Of a DNA stretch of 64,000 nucleotides, positions 34,358-44,189 are shown in pieces. The notes under the pieces are model-generated. The model saw only the letters and a list, made by a program, of their open reading frames with translations. It ran no database searches and was not told the DNA's origin. The DNA lies in contig JAQJVL010002621.1 of the NCBI GenBank assembly GCA_035578905.1, positions 1-64,000 of the forward strand, given 5' to 3'. Numbering within the stretch: position 1 is the stretch's first letter; every line of letters starts with the position of its first letter. Origin of the DNA: Stictocephala bisonia. Lineage: Eukaryota; Arthropoda; Insecta; Hemiptera; Membracidae. A program made the translations under genes and the position numbers.

Positions 34358-36686
34358 ATCTACTTTTTGACTTGCTGTTTCCAACCGTTTTTTAGTGTTT
34401 TTTAGTGATTCATACATGGCATTGCTCGTCTTGGCATACTCTGAAAGACTTTTCTTCAACGAATCTTCATTTGCTTTCATTATGGATTTATCAAAAATTA
34501 CACCAAATAAAGAAGAAACCAATCCAAAGAAGAAACATGATCTCAGGAAAACCCTGGGTGATATTTCAGAATTGCATGAAGATAAGAGTGGAGGGGGACC
34601 ATCAAAGGGGGACAATCTAGGCACAATTACAAGGGAAGACCAAAATAAATCAGAATAAAAGGCTGAAGAGCCTAAAGACACAGAAAAGACTGCTGTGTCT
34701 ATTACTCCTTCTATGTTGTCAGGTCCATCAGTTCCTGCAGCGAAGGTTGAACTGGAGAAGCAGAGATGGAGCAGCAATATGTTGAAGGCCAGAGCAGCAA
34801 CACATGCAGCTGAGATGGAAGAAGACTCAAAGTGGCAGAAAGAGATCAAGTTGATGAAAGAACGAAGAGTGAACAAAATTTACTCATGGAGGAGCATGAG
34901 AAAGTTCTGCAACTACTTTTTGACTTGCTGTTTCCAACTGTTTTTTAGTGTTTTTTAGTGATTCATACATGGCATTGCTCGTCTTGGCATACTCTGAAAG
35001 ACTTTTCTTCAACGAATCTTCATTTGCTTTCATTATGGATTTATCAAAAATTACACCAAATAAAGAAGAAACCAATCCAAAGAAGAAACATGATCTCAGG
35101 AAAACCCTGGGTGATATTTCAGAATTGCATGAAGATAAGAGTGGAGGGGGACCATCAAAGGGGGACAATCTAGGCACAATTACAAGGGAAGACCAAAATA
35201 AATCAGAATAAAAGGCTGAAGAGCCTAAAGACACAGAAAAGACTGCTGTGTTTATTACTCCTTCTATGTTGTCAGGTCCATCAGTTCCTGCAGCGAAGGT
35301 TGAACTGGAGAAGCAGAGATGGAGCAGCAATATGTTGAAGGCCAGAGCAGCAACACATGCAGCTGAGATGGAAGAAGACTCAAAGTGGCAGAAAGAGATC
35401 AAGTTGATGAAAGAACGAAGAGTAAACAAAATTTACTCATGGAGGAGCATGAGAAAGTTCTGCAACTACTTTTTGACTTGCTGTTTCCAACTGTTTTTTA
35501 GTGTTTTTTAGTGATTCATACATGGCATTGCTCGTCTTGGCATACTCTGAAAGACTTTTCTTCAACGAATCTTCATTTGCTTTCATTATGGATTTATCAA
35601 AAATTACACCAAATAAAGAAGAAACCAATCCAAAGAAGAAACATGATCTCAGGAAAACCCTGGATGATATTTCAGAATTGCATGAAGATAAGAGTGGAGG
35701 GGGACCATCAAAGGGGGACAATCTAGGCACAATTACAAGGGAAGACCAAAATAAATCAGAATAAAAGGCTGAAGAGCCTAAAGACACAGAAAAGACTGCT
35801 GTGTTTATTACTCCTTCTATGTTGTCAGGTCCATCAGTTCCTGCAGCGAAGGTTGAACTGGAGAAGCAGAGATGGAGCAGCAATATGTTGAAGGCCAGAG
35901 CAGCAACACATGCAGCTGAGATGGAAGAAGACTCAAAGTGGCAGAAAGAGATCAAGTTGATGAAAGAACGAAGAGTGAACAAAATTTACTCATGGAGGAG
36001 CATGAGAAAGTTCTGCAACTACTTTTTGACTTGCTGTTTCCAACTGTTTTTTAGTGTTTTTTAGTGATTCATACATGGCATTGCTCGTCTTGGCATACTC
36101 TGAAAGACTTTTCTTCAACGAATCTTCATTTGCTTTCATTATGGATTTATCAAAAATTACACCAAATAAAGAAGAAACCAATCCAAAGAAGAAACATGAT
36201 CTCAGGAAAACCCTGGGTGATATTTCAGAATTGCATGAAGATAAGAGTGGAGGGGGACCATCAAAGGGGGACAATCTAGGCACAATTACAAGGGAAGACC
36301 AAAATAAATCAGAATAAAAGGCTGAAGAGCCTAAAGACACAGAAAAGACTGCTGTGTCTATTACTCCTTCTATGTTGTCAGGTCCATCAGTTCCTGCAGC
36401 GAAGGTTGAACTGGAGAAGCAGAGATGGAGCAGCAATATGTTGAAGGCCAGAGCAGCAACACATGCAGCTGAGATGGAAGAAGACTCAAAGTGGCAAAAA
36501 GAGATCAAGTTGATGAAAGAACGAAGAGTGAACAAAATTTACTCATGGAGGAGCATGAGAAAGTTCTGCAACTACTTTTTGACTTGCTGTTTCCAACTGT
36601 TTTTTAGTGTTTTTTAGTGATTCATACATGGCATTGCTCGTCTTGGCATACTCTGAAAGACTTTTCTTCAACGAATCTTCATTTGC
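34358..36686. repeat. 553-bp tandem array, about 4.2 copies
   Basis: Equivalent points recur at 34395, 34948, 35501 and 36054, exactly 553 bp apart, with only a few substitutions per unit. Units 1 and 4 share 'gtgtctatt' where units 2 and 3 have 'gtgtttatt'. Each unit has a plus-strand Glu/Lys-rich frame ('KVELEKQRWSSNMLKARA', 'HAAEMEEDSKWQKEIKLM') and a minus-strand coiled-coil-like frame ('KANEDSLKKSLSEYAKTSNA'); 553 is not a multiple of 3, so no frame runs through. The Glu/Lys segment resembles the C-terminal coil of Myb/SANT-type adaptor proteins, weakly. It ends in a truncated unit abutting viral-like copy 2. Confidence 0.85.
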
Positions 36687-36702
36687 TATATCTATATATA
36701 TA

Positions 36703-39053
36703 CAGTAGAACCTCGATTAACCGGGGGCTCATTAACCGGGGAGCTGATTAACCGTGGTTCGATCCGGTCGATTTTTTTACGAAGAAAAGATTTTTCGAGT
36801 TGGATTTAAGTTTTTGTTACAATAATGTTATGTACAGTACGGTACTTCTACTACGGTACGAATAGCCAAGCAAAGCAATACCGAACAGTTGCTATGACAA
36901 CAAGATGCGCTGTTGTCTCTGCGCAGCCTGCAGTGGGTGAGGGAACGAATGACAACAACCTGTTTTCACGCCATCCATTTTGTGCTGCTATCCGTCTCTC
37001 CCTCCACACCCGTCCAATAAATCAGTCAGTGTACGGATGTGTTTAGATTGTTATGCTAATGAGCTGTCGCGTGCGAATTTGATTAGTTTAGTTTGATCCT
37101 TTTTATTTACGATCGTATTTTTTTACTTTGGGTGTAATTTTGTAAAGTGCGTAAGAATGTCTGGTAACAAGAGGAAACGTGTAGTTTTATCAATTCAACA
37201 AAAACTTCAAATTATTGAACATTTGGAAAAGGGGAGGGGTGCGAAAAGTTTGGCCGATGAGTACAATATTGGGGAACAGACTGTTAGGGATTTAAAAAAG
37301 AAAAAGATGGATTTGTTAAAGTTTGCAAGTGCTGCAGAGTCATCTTCGGGATTAATGAAAAGAAAAACAATGAAAAAAGCCACATTCGAAACTTTAGATA
37401 AAGCTATGTTGGAGTGGTTTGCGCAAGAACGTGCTTTAGGTAATCCCGTCAATGGTGTAATTTCTGCCGAAAAGGCCAAGGTTTTTTACGAATCTTTAGG
37501 TCTTGAAGGAAAGTTTGACGCGTCTTCTGGGTGGCTCTATTGATTTTAACAAAGGCACGGAATTCGGGAACTACACATTCAAGGGGAAGCATTAAGTGGT
37601 GATAAGGACGCGGCCGAGAAGTTTGTCGTCGAGATCAATGAGCTTGTGTCTGCAGAAAACCTTTTGCCTGAACAGATTTTTAATACAGACGAATCTGGCC
37701 TCTATTGGAAATGTTTGCCATCGAAAACATTAGCGTTCGTAAAAGAAAAAAATGCGCCTGGCCATAAAGCCAGTAAGGACAGATTAACCATAATGACCTG
37801 CTCCAATGCTTCAGGAACAAGAAACTTAAGCTCGTAGTCATTGGTAAAGCCAAAAAACCTAGATCGTTTAAGGGAACAGAGGCAAAAAATTTGCCAGTCC
37901 ACTACTTCAATCAGAAAAAGGGCTGGATGAACCAAGTTATTTTTCAGGAATGGTTCTCTAAACATTTTGTTCCCCAAATCCGTGACTACTTAAGGTCACA
38001 AAACCTTCCTCAAAAGGCGCTTTTAATCTTGGACAATGCCCCCTCAAATGACGGAAAAATCGTTGTGAAATATCTCCCTCCCAACGTGACAGCACTGATC
38101 CAGCCTATGGACCAAGGTGTCATCGCTGGAATAAAAAAAGTTTACAGAACTTCAGTTTTGAGAAAACTGATTGAGGAAGAGAACGATCTGAAATCATTTT
38201 TTAAAAAATTCACCATACTAGACGCTATTTATGAATGTGCATCTATTTGGGAAAATGTAAAAAAAAAAACACATTGATTAGATCGTGGAAGAAAATATTT
38301 CCCGACATTGATGATAGTGAGGATTTTACGGGGTTTGCTGAAGAAGAAATAACTTCAAATCAATTAGCAAATATGGCGAAGGCAGTGCCAGGTGGCGAAA
38401 GCGTGGACACTGAAAACATCGATGAGTGGTTCCAATGTGACAAAGACTTGCCATCGTTTGAGATGTTTAATGACGAAGATATTGTGAGGCGCGCTATGCG
38501 AGAAGTGGAGAGCGAGGAAGAAGGAGACGAGGAGGAGGGCGAGGAAGGGGAAATGCCAGCTGAAACCGAGACCCGTATCGCTCACAGCCACGGCGCTGCA
38601 CTCAATCACTTGGAATGCCTATTAGATTACTTGGAGGGTCAAGACGATTCTCTCTTAAGTGACAAGCTATTGTTACGGAAGCTACGGTCATCGATTGCAA
38701 GGAAAGAAAGAGGTGCAAAACGGCAAACAACGATGACCGACTTCTTCAAGCCGTCTGCTAATCAGTAATAACAATGCAGTAACTACTATAAACAGCGTAG
38801 TAAATATTTTGTAAATAATTGTCTTTTGACCAATATTTTAGTTTTATATCGAAAAGACATTCATGGATACTCTTTTACAAGCAGGTAAAATGTACTCTAC
38901 ACTTTAATTAGGCCTAGTCTACCTATTAAAACATGATTTATTGCACTAAATTATGCATTTCAGTTTTTTTTCTGTTATCAGCGGCTTAACCGGGATTTCA
39001 TGTATCCGTGGCCCTTCTCCCCACCATTACCCCGGTTAATCGAGGTTCTACTG
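36703..39053 (+). mobile_element. pogo/Tigger-type DNA transposon
   Basis: Terminal inverted repeats of at least 24 bp are identical at both ends (cagtagaacctcgatta followed by accgggg). TA duplications lie at 36701-36702 and 39054-39055. Further 'attaaccg' motifs lie inside each end. At 2351 bp with one centrally placed transposase it is a complete element in structure; the transposase frame is broken by four or so indels. Viral-like copy 1 shows the unoccupied site. Confidence 0.9.
37157..38768 (+). pseudogene. pogo/Tigger transposase, frameshifted
   Basis: ATG at 37157. Order: N-terminal CENP-B-type helix-turn-helix ('LSIQQKLQIIEHLEKG', 'LADEYNIGEQTVRDLKK', residues 10-55); second DNA-binding region to about residue 125; then the DDE core with first Asp in 'IFNTDESGLYWK' (37678-37713), second in 'LILDNAPSN' (38026-38052), third in '[11 protein letters not shown]' (38101-38133). 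An acidic stretch (38510-38560) precedes the C-terminus. The last residues include QTTMTDFF, which fits a PCNA-interacting PIP box (Q-x-x-M-x-x-F-F), reported for pogo transposase. Frameshifts near 37540, 37835 and 38268 inactivate it; each looks like a one- or two-base indel. Confidence 0.9.
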
Positions 39054-39103
39054 TATTTAAAATTTAAGAAAAAAGAAAAGAAAAAAACTTATGTTAATAT
39101 TTA

Positions 39104-40249
39104 TTGTTATTTAAACCGATACAAAGAATGGATGGAAATGGCACTGCAGAAGGATGTTCAGGAAATAGGACCGGACAATGTAGACGGAGCCCACTTCGTA
39201 GCCAATCATGTGAAACAGTTGGACAGGAAGAAGATAGACAATTGTTCGGCCCTGGTAATGTTATTAATGATGAACGAAAATCCAATACCAATATCGAATT
39301 ATTCCAAAGCGTACCATGCCTTCAAGAACGAGAAACGAATGGAAGAACCACAAAAGAAGGTACTGTTCAAACTGATGTCATTTTGGGGTCGAATCCAAGC
39401 TACCACACAATATTGCAATGCATCGTTACAGGATTTAATAGAATCGGACGAAACAAGAAAGTCCTTATCCATAATTCTATTCCCGTACAAGATGAGGAAG
39501 GAGCTGACTCATTGGTTGATTCAATTTTACGAAGAATTGACCCTCCCACCACCAATCGAAAACACAGAACAAACCACATCTCGTTCGCTGCATTCCATCC
39601 TGCCGGCGCCAACTCCACCTCCTGGCCTCACGTCCACCTCATACACGCCTGTGGTTGGCATCAGTCCTACTGTCGTTGCAGCGGAATCAAAGATATCGAC
39701 AGACAGCAAAGATGGCGTAGGAGGACTCGTCAACTTGTCACGTTACAAAATGAAGACATTGAAAACATTATCCACTATTTGTTTCAACCAGGGCGAATAC
39801 CGATGTATGTTAAGGTCTCCGAACAACTGTGGAGATGTTGCAGTGAAACTGGAGACCTACAGGTGGAAAGATATAGCGGGAAAACCACCACAGGAATACT
39901 GGAAATTTGCGGAAACCAAAGGATTCATACTGGCCAGGATGAACAGCCGTCTCATGGAAATGGCAACTCAAATGGAACTGGAGATGATAAGACTACTAGA
40001 ACAAGATCCAGACCACGAGGGCGAGTTAACGTACAAGAAATAATATCTTTAATGGAAGATGCGGGTTTTTCACCTCCTGACAGGTTTTTTAATAGTCCTT
40101 TGGCATTAACAAATAGTAGGATAGGTAATTTGAATCCTGAGGGTTATATGTTTAGAAATGCTTTAATTGTTGTTAAAACTAAAATTAATTCAATGTCTAT
40201 TGTAGAACTATTAAATTATCAATTAACTAATGATTGCATGTACAGCTAA
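39104..40249 (+). pseudogene. Viral-like NS frame B, upstream part of NS1
   Basis: A second long frame in the same region (39104-40249), basic and Ser/Arg-rich. Its C-terminal 80 codons ('IISLMEDAGFSPPDRFF', 'SIVELLNYQL') look like folded protein and lead, after a stop at 40246-40248, toward the helicase. In copy 1 that particular stop codon is a Gln codon, so it arose after duplication. N-terminal nicking motifs could not be recognised. Confidence 0.45.
39120..40043 (+). pseudogene. Viral-like NS frame A, overlapping accessory type
   Basis: An open frame through 40043 with a natural ATG near 39132 (the frame is also open upstream into the Tigger end). The product is of mixed charge, with a Pro-rich centre ('PAPTPPPG', about 39606-39630) and a Trp/Tyr-containing C-terminal part ('QGEYRCMLRS', 'YRWKDIAGKPPQEYWKFAET'). 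It overlaps the 381-codon frame of the next entry throughout. Densoviruses are known to carry overlapping NS1/NS2 frames; which is which here is inferred from the fact that the helicase follows the other frame. It stays open although the rest of the copy is decayed. Confidence 0.45.
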
Positions 40250-40901
40250 ATGTTTTTAAATAATTGTAATAATAAGTATTTAAATGAATTAGATTCTATT
40301 AATGCTGTATTATGACTATTGTTGTTTCAATTTAATAATGTTGCTTCTCTTAAAGAGTTTTTAAAATGTTTGTATCACCTTTGTAATAGATCATTATCAA
40401 ATGGTAAAGTAAATACAATATTAATAAAAGGCCAACCTAATAGTGGTAAGAATTTTTCTTTGACTCATTGGCAGAGTTTTTTTTATTAATTATGGCAAAA
40501 TGTCTAATCCATGTAGGAATAATAATTTCTCATTTCAAAGTGCACAGATGAGAAAGTTTATATTATGGAATGAAGCTAAATTAGACCCAGCATAAGAAGA
40601 GACTGTGCTAGATATAATGCAGGGAAAGACTATTGAAGTAAATATAAAATTTAAATGTCCACAACAGTTGGATAAGACTCCCATTGTTGTATTATGTAAT
40701 AACGATGTATTTCCAAACACTCAAAGGTTTAATATTAGATACTTTAAATATGAGTGGTACTCATGTGACCTATTAGTTCATTACAACACAAGAGTACCAC
40801 ACCTTAGGATCATGGGTTATCTTTTGTGTTGGGCTAGCAATATTGATGACTTTGATTATGATATAATAAATGGATGTTTACATACATTATTGTCTGCTTA
40901 G
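40250..40901 (+). pseudogene. Parvovirus-type NS1 helicase region, copy 2
   Basis: Walker A-type Asn-Ser-Gly-Lys at about 40440-40455 and the downstream motif C segment ('TPIVVLCNND', about 40678-40707) are readable; between them an extra T in a T-run and a TAA replacing a Tyr codon (about 40593) break the frame, and a TGA at about 40315 is shared with copy 1. The stop is at 40899-40901. The decay pattern differs from copy 1 downstream of the shared lesion. Confidence 0.65.
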
Positions 40902-40951
40902 AATATAGATTGCTTATTATTGTAACAGATGTAAGGAAATAAAACAGTACA

Positions 40952-41737
40952 TTATTTCATACAGAGTTTATTATTTATAGTATACCATCCATTATTCCCA
41001 ATAACAAACACAGTGATATCATTTATTTTATATTGTAACATACTTTTGTTTTGATACAATAAATCATATAATAAAAGATTTTTAAAGTAATCATTTAAAT
41101 TTAATAATTCTAATCTATTATTTCTTACAAACTTTATTACAAAGGGATTAATTATTGTTGAAAAGTTATCATAAATACCGTTTGCAAAAGATTTACTACA
41201 TTGTGGTATTAATTGTATAAACTGTTCTCTTATCTTGGAATTGATAAACCTTTGGTTGTCGGATTCAGTAGTCGTTGATTCTTGTTGTTCTATAGACGCC
41301 ACCTTGGGTTGTTTTGACGGCACCGCCTGTTGTTTACTGGGACGTTTAATAGCAGGCTTGCCGACGACTCATTTACTTGTACCAGGTGTGGCTGTGGTTG
41401 AAGTGGACGAACCCACTTTGGCGGGAACTGTTGATCTATATCCATATGCAAAATCACCAGCATAATCTTTACTACCAGTATCTACCTTAAGTGTATTACC
41501 TAGTACCTTCATGGCCGGATGTACGTAACTAGTATTGGGATGTGTAAAGTCGAAAGAATACTCTATTTCACACATTGTATCTATTTTGTACACTGCTATG
41601 ACTTCTTGTACTTTCGAGTCAACAGCATCTGTAGAGTAAGCATTAACTGGTAATACACCTACATGCAATGTAGGAGGTTGCAGTCCACCACCGTATTCAT
41701 TAAACCCATGCATTATTACACCTGATTGCTCGATACT
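40952..41737 (-). pseudogene. Capsid-side (VP) frame, copy 2
   Basis: Reading on the minus strand from about 41737: a segment with 'LQPPTLHVGVLPVNAYS' and 'YSFDFTHPNTSYVHPAMKVL' that resembles a parvovirus VP beta-barrel C-terminal region, then a Ser/Thr-rich stretch to a TGA at 41369-41371. In the same frame a second segment runs to a TAA at 40952, with Lys/Gln/Ser-rich start and an Asn/Leu-rich end that I do not recognise. The two parts are split by that single in-frame stop, also present in copy 1. Above 41737 the frame crosses into an unrelated helicase fragment. Confidence 0.5.
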
Positions 41738-41942
41738 GGTACAGATGAGAAGGTTTATATTGTGGAATGAAGCTAAATTAGACCCAGCATATGAAGAGAC
41801 TGTGCTAGATATAATGCAGGGAAAGACTATTGAAGTAAATATAAAATTTAAATGTTCACAACAGTTGGATAAGACTCTCATTGTTGTATTATGTAATAAC
41901 GATGTATTTCCAAACACTCAAAGGTTTAATATTAGATACTTT
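41738..41942 (+). repeat. Third, partial copy of the viral-like helicase segment
   Basis: About 205 bp nearly identical to 40545-40745 (Walker B to just past motif C), same strand, placed directly against the start of the VP remnant. It joins two viral segments in an order no virus genome would have, so it records rearrangement after or during integration. Confidence 0.75.
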
Positions 41943-42754
41943 ATTACAGACGGACCACTATTCTCGTGTTATGAATAGCTGAGGCATGTATCAATAGTAA
42001 GTCATACAGCTTTATATAAGCGCGGCGGCAGTGTAATTATCTCGAGCACAATAACAAATGTCACGTGTACTAACACGAAGTCGCACTAGAGTAGGAATGA
42101 CGTCCACCGTCCTCCTCTCATATTGGGACTGCACTGATTACTTGCCCATGACCCCATAGGGTCATTCATTCATTCTCCCTGTCCTTCCCGCATTATTAAT
42201 TGTTTTCATCATCAATTACGGAGCAAACGGATTATTGTAAATCTAAATTAAAAATTAATACACCTAAATCTAATCTATAATTAAAAATTAATACACCTAA
42301 ATCTAATCTATAAAACCTAATCTATAATCTATATCATATCTAATCTCTAAAACCTAATCAGGCTAGACAGAGGCCAGACAGATGCCAAACAGAGGCCTTT
42401 TTAAAAGTTTATAGGTTAGGAGTTGTTTATGTTCAAACAGTGGTTTGATTCTAATTAACATTTCCCTAACATTGATTCTAACAGGCATATTTACCTGCAA
42501 TCTAAAAATATCAAAAATAATTCCAGTTTTCAAAAAAGGAATTATTTCTATACACATGATTAAATTGCCACATGATTAAGAATTTGTCTTTTGTCATTCA
42601 ACATATTTGTAAAAACCTACTGTGATAAACTGCTGAAGATAGAGCCAATGATATTAAAATAATTTAATTGTGATTTTCAAAAAATTGTTTATGTATACTA
42701 TTTAACAATTAATAATCTTGTCTTATTGCAAAAAAATAGTTGTATCTTTATTAC
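41943..42754. other. No supported gene
   Basis: 41943-42230 is mixed sequence; 42237-42360 is a set of imperfect 'aatctaatctataa' repeats; a 64-codon minus-strand ORF (42363-42557) has no recognisable family. It would be intron downstream of the exon at 42755. Confidence 0.4.
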
Positions 42755-43036
42755 CTTCGTAATTTGTGGTTGTTGATTGATTAAAAGTATGTAGTTTCAC
42801 ACTACCATTCCATATGGATACAACTGCAGTGTACTGAGAACATAGAAACAGCCCATCGACTCTGACACTCTTCTGGGCCTCACTCAGAGGAGATGTGATT
42901 ATGGTTTTGTTGTCGTAGAACCAACTTATGTTGTAGTGAAGTCCATCCCCACAAACAAGCTTGGGTGACTTCAACTGCACCCAAACAGCAGTGTTGGATT
43001 CATCATGATTCACGTCCAGTGTGAACAGGCTAATAT
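42755..43036 (-). CDS. Candidate fibronectin-III-like exon of a cell-surface receptor
   Basis: On the minus strand a T-rich tract ending tttatag precedes 43036, and 42755 is followed by gtaata, a usable donor. The 282 bp between are open, a multiple of three, with phase 1 at both borders, the usual arrangement for extracellular modules. The product has 'TAVWVQLKSPKLVCGDGLHY', 'ISWFYDNKTI' and 'LFLCSQYTAVVSIWNGSV', i.e. the Trp, 'L-C-x-Y-x-V-x-V' and NxS glycosylation sites typical of an FN3 domain in receptors such as phosphatases or adhesion proteins. No transposon similarity. I cannot name the gene. Confidence 0.5.
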
Positions 43037-43435
43037 CTATAAATAAAATAGCAACAATGAATGGTTTTCACATTGGAACTCAAAAAATTCAAATAAACTT
43101 TTTAAGCGATTACCTTTAAATTGCTTTGTTATTAAGCTGTTCAATCTAATACAAGCGCTTTTAAGAATACCATTCTATAGATTCATTAACACTATTTTTT
43201 GGCAGTAAATAAGTCAGATCCATCATGTTATAAAGTTGAATGAATGAATAATGAGTAAATTGAGGTGAATGAAAATAAAATAGTACATTTATATATTGCC
43301 CAGCTGGCCATGGATTCAAACATGTGTACAGATAGGAGGCGAGGATACTGACTCGCAAGTCAGGCAGGTGCTGTGATCCTTGGGATAGGTCGCAGTTACG
43401 ATGTGGAATGATCATGTTTCAGCTAACAAGAATGG
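43037..43435. other. Non-coding, presumably intronic
   Basis: No recognisable element. 43160-43415 has a short minus-strand ORF without features. Confidence 0.4.
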
Positions 43436-43437
43436 TA

Positions 43438-44180
43438 TGAGGGTCATTTTTAAAGTAAAAACCGTTTTCTAATGGCGTTTTTCTAAACTTTATTTATGGA
43501 CATAAATGATATCACAAACATTTTTTTCACTTTTTTATATAGTCCACCATTTAACATTGATACATTTTTGAAGTCATGGTACCAGCTTTTGGATCCCATC
43601 ATCAAAGAATTCTCCTGTCTGACTGTTAAAACAACTGTATATTTCAACATGCCATCATTTTCCACACGCTTTCCACCAAGATATTCCTTAAGTTTTGGAA
43701 AAAGATGGTGCTAAGTCAGGACTGTAGGGTGAATGACCCAGCATTTCCCAATGAAACTTGTCCAGTTGCGTCTGTGTTCATACCACAACGTGAGGCCGAG
43801 TATTGTAGTGAAGCAGAATGACACCTCTAGAGCAGGCCCACCAGCGGTTTTGAATAGCACGCCTAAGCTTCAATAATGTTTCACAGTATCTTTCAGCCTT
43901 TATTGTCATTCCTCATGACAGAAAGTCTATCAGAAGACTACCTTTCCGGTCCCAAAAAACAGTGGCATGATTTTTCTTGTTAGAGGTTCTTGCTTGAATT
44001 TTCTTGGTTTTGTCAGGGAGTTTGAATGATGCCATTGACTGGATTGACGTTTTGTCTCTGGAGTACTGTATGCAACCCACGTCTCATCACCGGTCACAAT
44101 TTGACTTAAGAACTCATCACCATCTCTCTGATAGCGCTCCAAAAAGGACAAAGAATGTGCCTTACGCTTTGCTTTGAGTT
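43438..44180 (-). pseudogene. mariner transposase relic (DD34D type)
   Basis: Minus-strand remains of a classical mariner. 44151-43930 contains 'SFLERYQRDGDEFLSQIVTG' followed by DETW, the first catalytic Asp. Further on come an 'LLHYNTRPH'-like segment (second Asp replaced) near 43820, 'GHSPYSPDLAPS' (third Asp) near 43735, and the C-terminal 'FPKLKEYLGGKR' near 43680. The right element end is probably at 43438, after a TA, beginning tgagggtcatttttaaag. The N-terminal helix-turn-helix half is missing: the relic ends at about 44180 against Gypsy sequence. Confidence 0.75.
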
Positions 44181-44189
44181 CTTATGTCA

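Larger units (their letters stand above)
36683..41378. mobile_element. Endogenous densovirus-like element, copy 2
   Basis: Inverted partner of 29571-32987. Non-structural frames lie on the plus strand (39120-40901) and a capsid-side frame on the minus strand (40952-41378 and on to 41737), converging with only about 50 bp between them; aataaa-type signals lie in that gap. A Tigger element (36703-39053) is inserted at TA in the upstream TA-rich stretch, and the empty site survives in copy 1. Several in-frame stops make it non-functional. Confidence 0.7.

Noticed and set aside
34884..35429. 181-codon minus-strand ORFs repeated in the tandem array as genes
   Set aside because: Most of each ORF is hydrophobic antisense of a charged plus-strand frame, the period is not a multiple of three, and no start or promoter context is seen; only the short coiled-coil-like end is of interest.
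41740..41917. N-terminal 60 codons of the minus-strand ORF 41369-41917 as capsid
   Set aside because: It is the antisense of a duplicated helicase fragment; the capsid-like part starts only below 41738.
42363..42557. 64-codon minus-strand ORF as a gene
   Set aside because: No family features, no splice context, and chance openness is likely.
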